Assembly (NCBI RefSeq): GCF_014493765.1
Contig: NZ_JACTVJ010000005.1
Location: forward strand, 558,001 to 622,000
DNA: 64,000 nt
Source of the DNA: Streptomyces polyasparticus
GTDB taxonomy: Bacteria > Actinomycetota > Actinomycetes > Streptomycetales > Streptomycetaceae
Direction of reading: 5' to 3'
The stretch's first letter is position 1, and the number at the start of each line of letters is the position of its first letter. The position numbers and the translations under genes were made by a program. This document shows, piece by piece, positions 50,966-59,825 of this stretch. Below the pieces are notes generated by a model. The model did no database searches and was not told the DNA's origin. It saw only the letters and a list, made by a program, of their open reading frames with translations.

Positions 50966-51010
50966 ACGGGTTGGTTCGAACCGCGGCAGACGCGGACGAA
51001 ACCAACCCGT
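50966..51010 (+). terminator. Nested hairpin between DUF3000 and the response regulator
   Basis: Outer stem ACGGGTTGGTT/AACCAACCCGT (11 bp) encloses an inner stem CCGCG/CGCGG. It lies 47 bases beyond the DUF3000 stop and about 130 bases before the regulator start, so it could terminate the first gene or shape the regulator's leader. Confidence 0.6.
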
Positions 51011-51140
51011 TTCACTAATTCGTGATCATTCGCTAAAGCCGAACGGCAACCGTGCCGAAGACGAACGTGACCCTGAAAGCACGGTTCGCCCGGCTTCTTC
51101 CCCGCAGCCGGCTCCCCCCGTCCCGCACCCAGGAGGCCTG

Positions 51141-51803
51141 GTGTCCGTTCTCCTCGAGCAGCCCGCAAGCCTGGTCGCCTACCGCCCGAACAAGCCGACC
51201 GCCATGGTCGTCGTGGCGGACCCGCGCGTCCGATCCACCGTCACCCGTCACCTCTGGGCGCTCGGAGTACGCGACGTCATCGAGGCGTCCTCGATCGCCG
51301 AGGCCCGTCCCCGCATCGGCAACCCGCGCGACATCTGCGTCGCCGATGTCCACCTGCCCGACGGCTCGGGCCTGACCCTCCTTTCCGAAACCCGCGCCGC
51401 GGGCTGGCCGAACGGCCTGGCCCTGTCGGCGGCCGATGACATCGGTGCCGTTCGCAACGCCCTCGCCGGCGGTGTGAAGGGCTACGTCGTCACCGGCACC
51501 CGCACCAACATCGGTCTGCCCACGCGCCACGGCGCCGCGCAGATCGGTGCCGCAGCCTCCCGGATGCACCGGCGCCCGCCGGGTGCCCCGAGCCACCCGG
51601 GCGGCTACCGCGAACTGTCCGGACGTGAGGTCGAGGTCCTGCGACTGGTGGCGGAGGGCCAGTCCAACAAGGCGATCGGCGTCTCGATGGGCCTGTCCGC
51701 GCTGACCGTCAAGAGCCACCTCGCCCGCATCGCCCGCAAGCTCGGCACGGGTGACCGCGCCGGGATGGTCGCGGTCGCTCTGCGGACCGGAATCATCCAC
51801 TGA
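51141..51803 (+). CDS. Orphan NarL/LuxR-type response regulator with atypical receiver
   Basis: DNA-binding regulator of 220 aa. The C-terminal LuxR/NarL helix-turn-helix reads LSGREVEVLRLVAEGQSNKAIGVSMGLSALTVKSHLARIARKLG. The receiver has the phospho-acceptor Asp in VADVHLPDGSG and the Lys of KGYVV, but the usual acidic pair near the start is reduced to VVADPRV, so phosphorylation may be weak or absent. No kinase gene is next to it. GTG 51141 with AGGAGG five bases away. Confidence 0.92.
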   Translation: MSVLLEQPASLVAYRPNKPTAMVVVADPRVRSTVTRHLWALGVRDVIEASSIAEARPRIGNPRDICVADVHLPDGSGLTLLSETRAAGWPNGLALSAADDIGAVRNALAGGVKGYVVTGTRTNIGLPTRHGAAQIGAAASRMHRRPPGAPSHPGGYRELSGREVEVLRLVAEGQSNKAIGVSMGLSALTVKSHLARIARKLGTGDRAGMVAVALRTGIIH

Positions 51804-51825
51804 TCCCTGTTCCACTCAGCTCAGA

Positions 51826-51857
51826 CGCCCGTCGACGGAACGTTCCGTCGACGGGCG
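51826..51857 (+). terminator. 32-bp perfect palindrome before RNase D
   Basis: CGCCCGTCGACGGAA and its exact complement flank a central CG, giving 15-bp arms with no free loop. It starts 23 bases after the regulator stop and ends 27 bases before the RNase D start. Confidence 0.7.
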
Positions 51858-51884
51858 CTGTTCATACACGGATACCCTTGACTG

Positions 51885-53168
51885 GTGACCGACGCCCAAG
51901 AGACCGCAGCAGACAGCTCACTGCGAACCACCGGAGGCGGCCCTCCGGACGACGTCGCTCTTGATGCAGCGTCGCCGACTCCCCTGCTCGAACCCCGTGA
52001 CGGCATTCCGCCGGTGATCGCCGACGCCGCCTCGCTCGCCGAGGTGGTCTCCGCTTTCGCCGCCGGTACCGGCCCTGTCGCGGTGGACGCCGAGCGTGCC
52101 TCCGGCTATCGCTACGGACAGCGCGCGTACCTCGTACAGCTGCGCCGCGCCGGCGCGGGATCCGCGCTGATCGACCCTGTGGCCTGCCCCGATCTGTCGG
52201 GGCTCGGCGCGGCGATCGCCGATGCCGAGTGGGTGCTGCACGCGGCGACCCAGGACCTTCCGTGCCTGCGCGAGATAGGCATGATTCCCGAGCGGATCTT
52301 CGACACCGAGCTGGCCGGACGGCTCGCGGGCTTCCCGCGCGTCGGGCTCGGCGCGATGGTCGAATCGGTGCTCGGCTTCGTCCTGGAGAAGGGGCACTCC
52401 GCCGTCGACTGGTCGACACGGCCGCTGCCCGAGCCCTGGCTGCGCTACGCGGCGCTCGATGTCGAGCTGCTCGTGGATCTGCGCGACGCCCTGGAGAAGG
52501 AGCTCGACCGGCAGGGCAAGCTCGACTGGGCCCACCAGGAGTTCCACGCGATCGCCTCGGCGCCGCCCGCGGAGCCCCGTAAGGACCCGTGGCGCCGCAC
52601 CTCCGGCATGCACAAGGTGCGCAAGCGCCGTCAGCTGGGCGTGGTGCGCGAGCTGTGGAACGCGCGGGACCGGATCGCGCAGCGGCGCGATGTCTCGCCC
52701 GGCAAGGTGCTCAGCGACACCGCGATCGTCGAGGCCGCGCTCGCGCTGCCGCCCAATGTGCATGCGCTGAGCTCGCTGACCGGGTTCGGGCACCGGATGG
52801 GGCGGCGCCAGCTCGAGCAGTGGCAGGCCGCGGTCGACCGGGCCAAGGCGCTGCCCGACTCCGAGCTGCCGCAGCCGGGCCAGCCGCATGCCGGTCCCCC
52901 GCCGCCGCGCTCGTGGGCCGACCGGGATCCGGTGGCGGCCGCGCGTCTGACGGCGGCGCGGGCGGCGGTGATGGCGCTGGCAGAGCAGCTGAACATGCCG
53001 CAGGAGAACCTGATCACTCCGGACACGGTGCGCCGGCTCTGCTGGGAGCCGCCGGCGGTGCCGGATGCGGAGTCGGTTGCCGCGGTGCTGAGCTCGTACG
53101 GGGCTCGGGCTTGGCAGGTGGAGCAGGTGACTCCGGTGCTGGTGGCGGCGCTTTCGGCGACGGCCTGA
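51885..53168 (+). CDS. rnd: Ribonuclease D (DEDDy exonuclease with HRDC domain)
   Basis: 3'-5' exoribonuclease acting on structured RNA ends, 427 aa. DEDDy residues D68 and E70 (AVDAERASG), D124 (ATQDLPCL), Y188 and D192 (YAALDVELL). A C-terminal HRDC helical domain follows (about 230-300: VRELWNARDRIAQRRDVSPGKVLSDTAIVEAA). GTG 51885; TACCCT six bases upstream suggests a leaderless promoter. A good terminator follows. Confidence 0.94.
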   Translation: MTDAQETAADSSLRTTGGGPPDDVALDAASPTPLLEPRDGIPPVIADAASLAEVVSAFAAGTGPVAVDAERASGYRYGQRAYLVQLRRAGAGSALIDPVACPDLSGLGAAIADAEWVLHAATQDLPCLREIGMIPERIFDTELAGRLAGFPRVGLGAMVESVLGFVLEKGHSAVDWSTRPLPEPWLRYAALDVELLVDLRDALEKELDRQGKLDWAHQEFHAIASAPPAEPRKDPWRRTSGMHKVRKRRQLGVVRELWNARDRIAQRRDVSPGKVLSDTAIVEAALALPPNVHALSSLTGFGHRMGRRQLEQWQAAVDRAKALPDSELPQPGQPHAGPPPPRSWADRDPVAAARLTAARAAVMALAEQLNMPQENLITPDTVRRLCWEPPAVPDAESVAAVLSSYGARAWQVEQVTPVLVAALSATA

Positions 53169-53181
53169 GTTTTACGTGGCG

Positions 53182-53222
53182 GTGCCCCCGCGGCCTTTCG
53201 GTCGCGGGGGCACCTCTTTTTT
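53182..53222 (+). terminator. Rho-independent terminator after RNase D
   Basis: Stem GTGCCCCCGCG/CGCGGGGGCAC (11 bp) is followed by CTC and then six T residues at 53217-53222, the clearest classical terminator in the window. Confidence 0.93.
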
Positions 53223-53233
53223 CGCCTCCGGCT

Positions 53234-53318
53234 GGGGTGCCGCTGTGCCCACCCGTGCCGCCCTGCGGCACGACTGCCCACAGCTGGGTGGGTGGGGGCG
53301 GCACGACTGCCCACAGCT
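53234..53318. repeat. REP-like intergenic repeat cluster
   Basis: The 18-base GGGGTGCCGCTGTGCCCA (53234-53251), also at 6582, is followed by two 20-bp direct copies of CGGCACGACTGCCCACAGCT at 53266-53285 and 53299-53318. An internal CGTGCCGC/GCGGCACG stem lies at about 53254-53272. Confidence 0.7.
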
Positions 53319-53323
53319 ACGTA

Positions 53324-53734
53324 TTACTCGACGACCAGGTTGACCGGGATGTTGCCGCGGGTGGCGTTCGAGTACGGGCAAACCTGGTGGGTGGCGTCGA
53401 GGAGGGTCTTGCCCGCCTCGGGCGAGATGGTGTCCGGCATCTCGACGCGGAGGGTGACCTCCAGGCTGAAGCCGGGGTCGTTCTTCAGGAGGCCGACCTC
53501 GGCCGTCACCGAGACGTCCGAGACATCGACCTTCTGCTGGCGGGCCACGAGCTGCATCGCGCTGGCGAAACAGGCCGCGTAGCCCGTGGCGAAGAGCTGC
53601 TCGGGGTTGGTACCGGAGCCGTCGCCGCCGAGCTCGACGGGGTGGGACAGCTTGAGGTCGAGCTTGCCGTCCGAGGTGACCGCGCGGCCCTCTCGGCCGG
53701 ATGCCGTCGCCACCGCGGTGTACAGAGCGCTCAT
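53324..53734 (-). CDS. ohr: Organic hydroperoxide resistance protein Ohr
   Basis: Thiol-dependent organic peroxidase, 136 aa, cytoplasmic. Catalytic cysteines C55 (GYAACFASAM) and C119 (HQVCPYSNATRGN) are present, along with the GTNPEQLFATG motif. ATG 53734 with AGGAGG four bases upstream. It is divergent from a TetR regulator and shares two AGACAG/CTGTCT palindromes with it. Ohr is usually controlled by the MarR-type OhrR, so TetR control here would be a different regulator. Confidence 0.96.
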   Translation of the reverse strand: MSALYTAVATASGREGRAVTSDGKLDLKLSHPVELGGDGSGTNPEQLFATGYAACFASAMQLVARQQKVDVSDVSVTAEVGLLKNDPGFSLEVTLRVEMPDTISPEAGKTLLDATHQVCPYSNATRGNIPVNLVVE

Positions 53735-53773
53735 GAGGTCCTCCTGGACGTGATTCCCGAACATCGATTGCCG

Positions 53774-53824
53774 AACAGACAGGTCTGTCTGTTCCCATGG
53801 ACAGCAGACTAGACAGGTCTGTCT
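53774..53824. promoter_or_regulatory. Two TetR-type operators between ohr and tetR
   Basis: Site 1 AACAGACAGGTCTGTCTGTT (53774-53793) has perfect 9-bp arms around GT; site 2 AGACAG-GT-CTGTCT (53811-53824) has 6-bp arms. Centres are 34 bp apart. Site 2 abuts TACGGT (53827-53832), a probable -10 six bases before the tetR start. Confidence 0.82.
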
Positions 53825-53838
53825 GGTACGGTCAAGTC

Positions 53839-54414
53839 ATGTCCGCGAACAGCCCGAAGAGCCCCGCCCGAAGCCGCGTCCTGGACACGGCGACCCGCCT
53901 CTTCTACGCGGAAGGGGTGCACTCGGTCGGCATCGACCGGATCATCGCCGAGGCCGGCGTGGCGAAGGCGACCTTCTATCACCACTTCCCGGCCAAGGAC
54001 TCCCTCGTCAAGGCGTACATCGAGGAGCAGATGCGGCTGCAGCAGACGGCCGTCGAGGAGCTGGCCGCCGGCGGGCCGCGCGAGAAGCTGCTCGCCGTGT
54101 TCGACCGCATGGGGCAGATCGGCGCCCTCGCGGACTTCCGCGGCTGCCCGTTCATCAACGCGGCGGCGGAGTACCCCGACCCGGCCCATCCCGTACGGCA
54201 GGCGGTCGAGGAGTACCGGGGCTGGTTCCGGACCCTGATGCGCGACCTGCTCGCCGAAGCCGGGGACGCGGACCCCGAGCGCACGGCCGGTCTGCTGATG
54301 CTGATCAGGGACGGGCTCGCCATCGCCTGCGATCTCGACGACGCCGCCACGGCCGCTTCCTTCGTGCGCGACGCGGTGCTGCGGGTGCTCGACGGGGCCA
54401 AGGCCGCGGCCTGA
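53839..54414 (+). CDS. TetR family regulator divergent from ohr
   Basis: Repressor of 191 aa. The helix-turn-helix segment reads GVHSVGIDRIIAEAGVAKATFYHHFPAKDSLVKAY; the C-terminal domain contains RGCPFINAAAEYPDPAHPVR, a cysteine-containing pocket typical of the AcrR-like group with possible redox or ligand sensing. ATG 53839 has no Shine-Dalgarno; the promoter TACGGT sits six bases upstream, so the transcript is probably leaderless. Likely autoregulated through the adjacent palindromes. Confidence 0.92.
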   Translation: MSANSPKSPARSRVLDTATRLFYAEGVHSVGIDRIIAEAGVAKATFYHHFPAKDSLVKAYIEEQMRLQQTAVEELAAGGPREKLLAVFDRMGQIGALADFRGCPFINAAAEYPDPAHPVRQAVEEYRGWFRTLMRDLLAEAGDADPERTAGLLMLIRDGLAIACDLDDAATAASFVRDAVLRVLDGAKAAA

Positions 54415-54547
54415 CGGAGTGTGACCTTCGCCGCTTGGGCCGTGGGACCTGTCGCGTTTGGTTACCGACAAGTAGCATGAGGGGGTGAGCGCGCGCTCAG
54501 GCGTGTGCGTACGCAGCGATCCCGCACCCCCCTGGAGGAGAGCCATC

Positions 54548-55762
54548 GTGCCTCGTACCGTCAAGGAAGTCGTCTTCGTCGACGGCGTCCGCACCCCGTT
54601 CGGCAAGGCGGGCCCGAAGGGCATCTACCACGAGACCCGCGCCGACGACCTCGTCGTGAAGGCCATCCGGGAGCTGCTGCGCCGCAACCCGAACCTGGAC
54701 CCCGCGAAGGTCGACGAGGTGGCCATCGCCGCCACCACGCAGATCGGCGACCAGGGTCTGACCATCGGCCGTACCGCGGGCATCCTCGCGGGTCTGCCGC
54801 AGTCCGTGCCCGGTTACTCGATCGACCGTATGTGCGCCGGCGCGCTGACCGCCGTGACCACCGCCGCGGGCTCCATCGCCTTCGGCGCGTACGACGCCGC
54901 GATCGCCGGCGGTGTCGAGCACATGGGCCGTCACCCCATGGGTGAGGGCGTGGACCCGAACCCGCGGTTCGTCAGCGAGAAGCTGGTCGACGAGTCCGCC
55001 CTGTTCATGGGCATGACGGCGGAGAACCTGCACGACCGCTACCCGACGATCACCAAGCAGCGCGCCGACGAGTACGCGGTGCGTTCGCAGGAGAAGGCCG
55101 CCAAGGCGTACGCCGACGGCAAGATCCAGCAGGACCTGGTGCCGATCTCGGTGCGCAACACCAACCCCGATGTGGGCGAGACCGGTTGGGGTCTCGTCAC
55201 GGCCGACGAGCCGATGCGCCCGGGCACCACGCTTGAGAACCTGGCCGGTCTGAAGACCCCGTTCCGTACGCACGGCCGGGTCACCGCGGGCAACGCGGCC
55301 GGTCTGAACGACGGCGCCACCGCCTCGCTGATCGCCTCCGAGGATTTCGCCCGGGAGCACGACCTTCCGGTCAAGATGCGTCTCGTCTCGTACGCCTTCG
55401 CCGGTGTCGAGCCGGAGGTCATGGGCTACGGCCCGATCCCGGCCACCGAGAAGGCCCTCGCGCAGGCCGGTCTGTCCATCGAGGACATCGGTCTGTTCGA
55501 GATCAACGAGGCCTTCGCCGTGCAGGTGCTCGCGTTCCTCGAGCACTACGGCATCGCCGACGACGACGCGCGCGTCAACCAGTACGGCGGCGCGATCGCC
55601 TTCGGTCACCCGCTCGCCTCCTCCGGTGTGCGTCTGATGACGCAGCTGGCGCGGCAGTTCGAGGACCAGCCGCAGGTGCGGTACGGCCTCACCACCATGT
55701 GCGTCGGCTTCGGCATGGGCGCGACCGTCATCTGGGAGAACCCCCACTGGGAGGGCAAGTGA
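54548..55762 (+). CDS. fadA: Acetyl-CoA acyltransferase (thiolase), FadA type
   Basis: Thiolase cleaving 3-ketoacyl-CoA in fatty acid beta-oxidation, 404 aa. Nucleophile C96 in RMCAGAL, NEAFAVQ, the His of GGAIAFGHPLASSG and the second Cys in TTMCVGFGMG. GTG 54548 with GGAGGAG upstream is chosen over an earlier start at 54485. Its stop overlaps the fadB start by four bases (GTGA), giving tight coupling. Confidence 0.95.
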   Translation: MPRTVKEVVFVDGVRTPFGKAGPKGIYHETRADDLVVKAIRELLRRNPNLDPAKVDEVAIAATTQIGDQGLTIGRTAGILAGLPQSVPGYSIDRMCAGALTAVTTAAGSIAFGAYDAAIAGGVEHMGRHPMGEGVDPNPRFVSEKLVDESALFMGMTAENLHDRYPTITKQRADEYAVRSQEKAAKAYADGKIQQDLVPISVRNTNPDVGETGWGLVTADEPMRPGTTLENLAGLKTPFRTHGRVTAGNAAGLNDGATASLIASEDFAREHDLPVKMRLVSYAFAGVEPEVMGYGPIPATEKALAQAGLSIEDIGLFEINEAFAVQVLAFLEHYGIADDDARVNQYGGAIAFGHPLASSGVRLMTQLARQFEDQPQVRYGLTTMCVGFGMGATVIWENPHWEGK

Positions 55763-57888
55763 GCACCACCGCCGAGCTTCTGAAGGGTGCCGCGGCGCTC
55801 TTCCCGGACGAGGTCGTCACGCAGGCGCACGTACGTCACCTGGAACTGCCGTTCGGCGCCGGGCGATTCGCGCTGATCACGCTGGACAACGGCCTGGACC
55901 ACACCAAGCCGACCACCTTCGGTCCGCAGTCCCTGGCCAACCTCGACGTGGCGATCAGCCAGGTCGAGGCCGAGGCCGCCGCCGGTGACATCGTGGGTGT
56001 CGGTCTGACCGGCAAGCCGTTCATCTTCGCCGTGGGCGCCGACCTCAAGGGTGTCGAGCTGCTCAAGACGCACGAGGACGCGCTGGCCATCGGCAAGGGC
56101 GGGCACGACGTCTTCAAGCGTCTGTCGGCGCTGGCCGTACCGACCTTCGCGTACTACAACGGCGCCGCGATGGGCGGCGGTGTCGAGGTCGGTCTGCACT
56201 GCACGTACCGCACCGTCTCGCAGGCCATCCCGGCCTTCTCGCTGCCCGAGGTGTTCCTGGGTCTCGTCCCCGGCTGGGGCGGCTGCGCGCTGCTCCCGAA
56301 CCTCATCGGTGCGGAGCGCGCCGTCTCGGTCATCATCGAGAACTCGCTCAACCAGAACAAGCAGCTCAAGGGCAAGCAGGTCTACGAACTCGGCATCGCG
56401 GACGCGATCTTCGAGGGCGCGGACTTCCTGGAGCAGTCGCTGATCTGGACCGCGTCCGTGCTCAAGGGCGAGATCAAGATCGAGCGCGCCGAGATCGACC
56501 GCGGCGAGGCCTGGGACCAGGCCGTCGCCAAGGGCCGGTTCATCGCGGACAGCAAGGTGCACGGCGCGGCCCCGGCCGCGTACCGCGCCCTGGAGATCAT
56601 CGAGGCCGCCAAGTCCGGTGATCTGCAGGCCGGTTTCGACGCCGAGGACAAGGCGCTCGCCGACCTGATCATGGGCGGCGAACTGCGCTCCGGCATCTAC
56701 GCGTTCAACCTGGTCCAGAAGCGCGGCAAGCGCCCCGCCGGCGCCCCGTCCAAGGACCTGGCACGCCCGGTCACCAAGGTCGGCGTCGTGGGTGCGGGCC
56801 TGATGGCCTCGCAGCTCGCGCTCCTCTTCCTGCGCCGCCTCGAGGTGCCGGTCGTCCTGACCGACATCGACCAGGAGCGCATCGACAAGGGCGTCGGCTA
56901 CGTCCACGCCGAAATCGACAAGCTGCTTCTGAAGTCCCGTATCAACCAGGACAAGGCCAACCGTCTCAAGGCCCTGGTGACGGGTTCGCTCGACAAGGCC
57001 GCCGGCTTCTCGGACGCCGACTTCGTCATCGAGGCCGTCTTCGAGGAGATGGGCGTCAAGCAGCAGGTGTTCGCCGAGGTCGAGGCGGTCGCCCCGGCGC
57101 ACGCGATCCTCGCGACGAACACCTCCTCGCTCTCCGTGTCGGAGATGGCCTCGAAGCTGAAGCACCCCGAGCGCGTGGTGGGCTTCCACTTCTTCAACCC
57201 GGTCGCCGTCCTGCCGCTGCTCGAGATCGTGCGCGGCGAGAAGACCGACGACGCCTCCCTGGCCACGGCCTTCGGTGTCGCCAAGAAGCTGAAGAAGACC
57301 GCGGTGCTCGTGAAGGACGCCCCGGCGTTCGTCGTGAACCGCATCCTCACCCGCTTCATGGGCGAGATCCAGAACGTGATCGACGAGGGCACCCCGGTCG
57401 CCGTCGCGGAGAAGGCGGTCGAGCCGCTGGGCCTGCCGATGTCGCCGCTGGTGCTCCTGGAGCTCGTCGGCCCGGCCATCGGTCTGCACGTGTCGGAGAC
57501 GCTGAACCGCTCCTTCCCGGACCGCTTCACCGTGTCCCCGAACCTCGCCGCCGTCGTCAAGGCCGGCAAGCGCGGCTTCTACGTGTACGACTCGGGCAAG
57601 CCGGAGCTCGACCCGGAGGTCGCCGCGCTGCTCGTCCAGGGCGATGTCGTCCTGACCGAGGAGCAGGTGCGGGCCCGGGTGCTCGACGCGGTGGCGCAGG
57701 AGATCGGGCTGATGCTCGACGAGGGCGTCGTCGCGGAGGCCCAGGACATCGACCTGTGCCTGATCACGGGCGCCGGCTGGCCCTTCCACCTGGGCGGCGT
57801 CACGCCGTACCTGGACCGTGAGGGTGTCAGCGAGCGCGTGAACGGGAAGCGGTTCCTGGCTGCGGGAGTTGCTTCCGTACCGGCGTAA
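55759..57888 (+). CDS. fadB: Fatty acid oxidation complex alpha subunit (enoyl-CoA hydratase/3-hydroxyacyl-CoA dehydrogenase)
   Basis: Bifunctional beta-oxidation enzyme, 709 aa, hydrating enoyl-CoA and oxidising 3-hydroxyacyl-CoA. N-terminal crotonase domain (about 15-300) with the GADLKGVELL oxyanion segment, GGGVEVGLHC and LGLVPGWGGC. NAD-binding motif VGVVGAGLMASQLALLF at about 338, HFFNPVAVLPLLEIV with the catalytic His, and KDAPAFVVNRIL. GTG 55759 with GGGAGGGC upstream. Partner of fadA. Confidence 0.95.
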   Translation: MSTTAELLKGAAALFPDEVVTQAHVRHLELPFGAGRFALITLDNGLDHTKPTTFGPQSLANLDVAISQVEAEAAAGDIVGVGLTGKPFIFAVGADLKGVELLKTHEDALAIGKGGHDVFKRLSALAVPTFAYYNGAAMGGGVEVGLHCTYRTVSQAIPAFSLPEVFLGLVPGWGGCALLPNLIGAERAVSVIIENSLNQNKQLKGKQVYELGIADAIFEGADFLEQSLIWTASVLKGEIKIERAEIDRGEAWDQAVAKGRFIADSKVHGAAPAAYRALEIIEAAKSGDLQAGFDAEDKALADLIMGGELRSGIYAFNLVQKRGKRPAGAPSKDLARPVTKVGVVGAGLMASQLALLFLRRLEVPVVLTDIDQERIDKGVGYVHAEIDKLLLKSRINQDKANRLKALVTGSLDKAAGFSDADFVIEAVFEEMGVKQQVFAEVEAVAPAHAILATNTSSLSVSEMASKLKHPERVVGFHFFNPVAVLPLLEIVRGEKTDDASLATAFGVAKKLKKTAVLVKDAPAFVVNRILTRFMGEIQNVIDEGTPVAVAEKAVEPLGLPMSPLVLLELVGPAIGLHVSETLNRSFPDRFTVSPNLAAVVKAGKRGFYVYDSGKPELDPEVAALLVQGDVVLTEEQVRARVLDAVAQEIGLMLDEGVVAEAQDIDLCLITGAGWPFHLGGVTPYLDREGVSERVNGKRFLAAGVASVPA

Positions 57889-57905
57889 CCGCCGTAGGCA
57901 ACTGA

Positions 57906-57937
57906 GGAGGGCGCACCCCGGGAGGGGGGCGCCCTCC
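57906..57937 (+). terminator. Hairpin after the fadAB operon
   Basis: Stem GGAGGGCGC/GCGCCCTCC (9 bp) followed by TT, 17 bases beyond the fadB stop. Confidence 0.75.
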
Positions 57938-58167
57938 TTCGTGCTCAGGGGCCGTGGTGCGCCGGCCGACGACGCCTGCGTCGCGCCCCAGCACGGCGAC
58001 CGACGCCGGTCGCTCCGGTGCATCTCGAACCCATGTCTATAGTTCGGTGCCGGAGTTCAGTGCCGGCCGAGAACCACCACCGGCCAAGTGTGAGCAGCAT
58101 CGACCCGGCCCCTCACGGGAGCGCCTGCTGCCCTTGCCCCCTTGGGCACGAGTTGCGAGGACCATCC

Positions 58168-59259
58168 GTGAGTCATGACGTGAGCACCTCCGCGCCGCAT
58201 TCCGACCAGGCGGCACCCGGCAGGAAGGGAAGCCGGCGAGCGCCGAAGAAGCGCCGCACCGGCAGGATCGTGCTGCTGTCCCTGCTGGTTGTCGTGCTGG
58301 CACTCGGAGGCACGGCCTACTGGCTCTACAGCGATCTGAACGGCAACATCGACTCGGTCGATCTCGACCGGGCCATCGGCGAGGACCGGCCCGAGAAGCT
58401 GCCGACGTCCGGGCAGAACATCCTGGTGCTCGGCTCCGATTCGCGGTCCGGCGCCAACGCGGAGCTCGGCACCGGACAGGTGGCGGGCGCCCGCTCCGAC
58501 ACCGCTCTGGTGATGCACATACCCGAGGGCCGCACGCAGGCGATCGCCGTGAGCATCCCCCGCGACACCCTGGTCACCCGCCCCGAGTGCACCGCGCGGG
58601 ACGGGAAGGCGGTGCCCTCGGCGAAGCGGGTGATGTTCAACTCCGTGTACTCCTCGGCCGGTCCGGCCTGCGTGGTCAAGACCGTCGAGAAGATGTCCGG
58701 CGTCCGGATGGACCACTTCGTGGAGATCGACTTCGCCGGCTTCAAAGAGCTCGTGGACGCCATCGGTGGTGTGACCGTCACCATCGACAAGCCGATCAAG
58801 GACAAGTCGAGCGGCCTCGACCTTAAGGCCGGTACCCGGAAGCTCGACGGCACCCAGTCCCTCGCCTTCGTCCGGACCCGGCACGGCGTCGGTGACGGGA
58901 GCGACCTGGGACGCATAGGCCTCCAGCAGCAGTTCCTTGTCGCCCTGCTCTCCGAGATCAAGAAGCAGGACCTCCTGGGCAGCCCGACGAAGGCGTACAA
59001 GATCGCGGACCGGCTGACCTCCGCCCTCACCACCGATCAGGAACTCGCCTCGCTCACGGCACTCGCCGATTTCGGGCGCAGCATGAACGGCATCGATCCC
59101 GCCACCATGGAAACGATCATGCTTCCGGTCGCCTACGACACGGCCGACCCCAACCGTGTGGTGGCGGCGCGGCCGCAGAGCGATCAGCTCTGGAAGGCTC
59201 TGCGGGAGGACCGCGAAGTTCCGGAGTCCGCCAAGAAGTCGCCCGCGACCGGCGGGTGA
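58168..59259 (+). CDS. LytR-CpsA-Psr (LCP) family cell-wall glycopolymer ligase
   Basis: Membrane-anchored phosphotransferase attaching teichoic acid or other glycopolymers to peptidoglycan, 363 aa. A basic Pro/Lys-rich N-terminus, one helix (IVLLSLLVVVLALGGTAYWLY, about 33-53), then the LCP domain with NILVLGSDSR, SDTALVMH, SIPRDTLV, the FKELVDAIGGVTV segment and AFVRTRHGVGDGSDLGR, which holds the conserved arginines that bind polyprenyl-phosphate. GTG 58168 with GCGAGGACC upstream. TATAGT at 58038-58043 is a possible -10 with no convincing -35. Confidence 0.93.
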   Translation: MSHDVSTSAPHSDQAAPGRKGSRRAPKKRRTGRIVLLSLLVVVLALGGTAYWLYSDLNGNIDSVDLDRAIGEDRPEKLPTSGQNILVLGSDSRSGANAELGTGQVAGARSDTALVMHIPEGRTQAIAVSIPRDTLVTRPECTARDGKAVPSAKRVMFNSVYSSAGPACVVKTVEKMSGVRMDHFVEIDFAGFKELVDAIGGVTVTIDKPIKDKSSGLDLKAGTRKLDGTQSLAFVRTRHGVGDGSDLGRIGLQQQFLVALLSEIKKQDLLGSPTKAYKIADRLTSALTTDQELASLTALADFGRSMNGIDPATMETIMLPVAYDTADPNRVVAARPQSDQLWKALREDREVPESAKKSPATGG

Positions 59260-59368
59260 GCTCGTCTCCCTGCACGACCGGCGGGTGCGCTCGCTTCTTC
59301 CTCCTCCGGCCGGCAGCGGTCGCACACCATGCGGGCATCACCGAGCCCGGATGCGGAAGGATCCCTGT

Positions 59369-59779
59369 ATGGCGGACACCACGCGAACGCGTCCCATGCT
59401 GATCGTCGACGGAGCCAATGTCGTCGGCTCCGTCCCCGACGGATGGTGGCGCGACCGTCGTGCGGCCGCGGGACGGTTGCGCGATGCGCTGGCGCCGCTG
59501 GCCGCCGAGGGTCTGCCGCCCGGCCTCCCCGGTCCTGTCGACATCGTCCTGGTGCTCGAAGGGGCGGCACGGGGCGTCGAGGCCGTGCCAGGTGTACGGA
59601 TCGATGAGGCCCCGGGCAGCGGCGACGACCGGATCGTCGAACTCGCCGCGCAGACCGACGTGCCCTGCACCGTGGTCACCGCCGATCGAGAGCTGCGCCG
59701 AAGGCTGGCCGAGTCGGGGGCACAGTGCGTCGGGCCCCGTTCCGTATACGGAGGGTCGGGGCCGCGGCGCGGATGCTGA
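59369..59779 (+). CDS. NYN/PIN-like nuclease-domain protein
   Basis: Small cytoplasmic protein of 136 aa with a NYN (YacP-like) PIN-type fold. Acidic residues in the positions of the metal site: D14 in LIVDGANVVGS, D-D in GSGDDRIVELA, D in VVTADRELRRRL. The protein ends with a Gly/Arg tail. Likely an RNase or nucleotide-processing enzyme. ATG 59369 with GGAAGGA eight bases upstream. Confidence 0.85.
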   Translation: MADTTRTRPMLIVDGANVVGSVPDGWWRDRRAAAGRLRDALAPLAAEGLPPGLPGPVDIVLVLEGAARGVEAVPGVRIDEAPGSGDDRIVELAAQTDVPCTVVTADRELRRRLAESGAQCVGPRSVYGGSGPRRGC

Positions 59780-59825
59780 GCCCTCCGCCCGCACACCGGT
59801 CAGCCCTCACCCCGGCCCGCAGCCC

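Noticed and set aside
50973-50982. GGTTCGAACC, resembling a tRNA T-arm
   Set aside because: No acceptor, D or anticodon arms around it; it is part of the nested hairpin before the response regulator.
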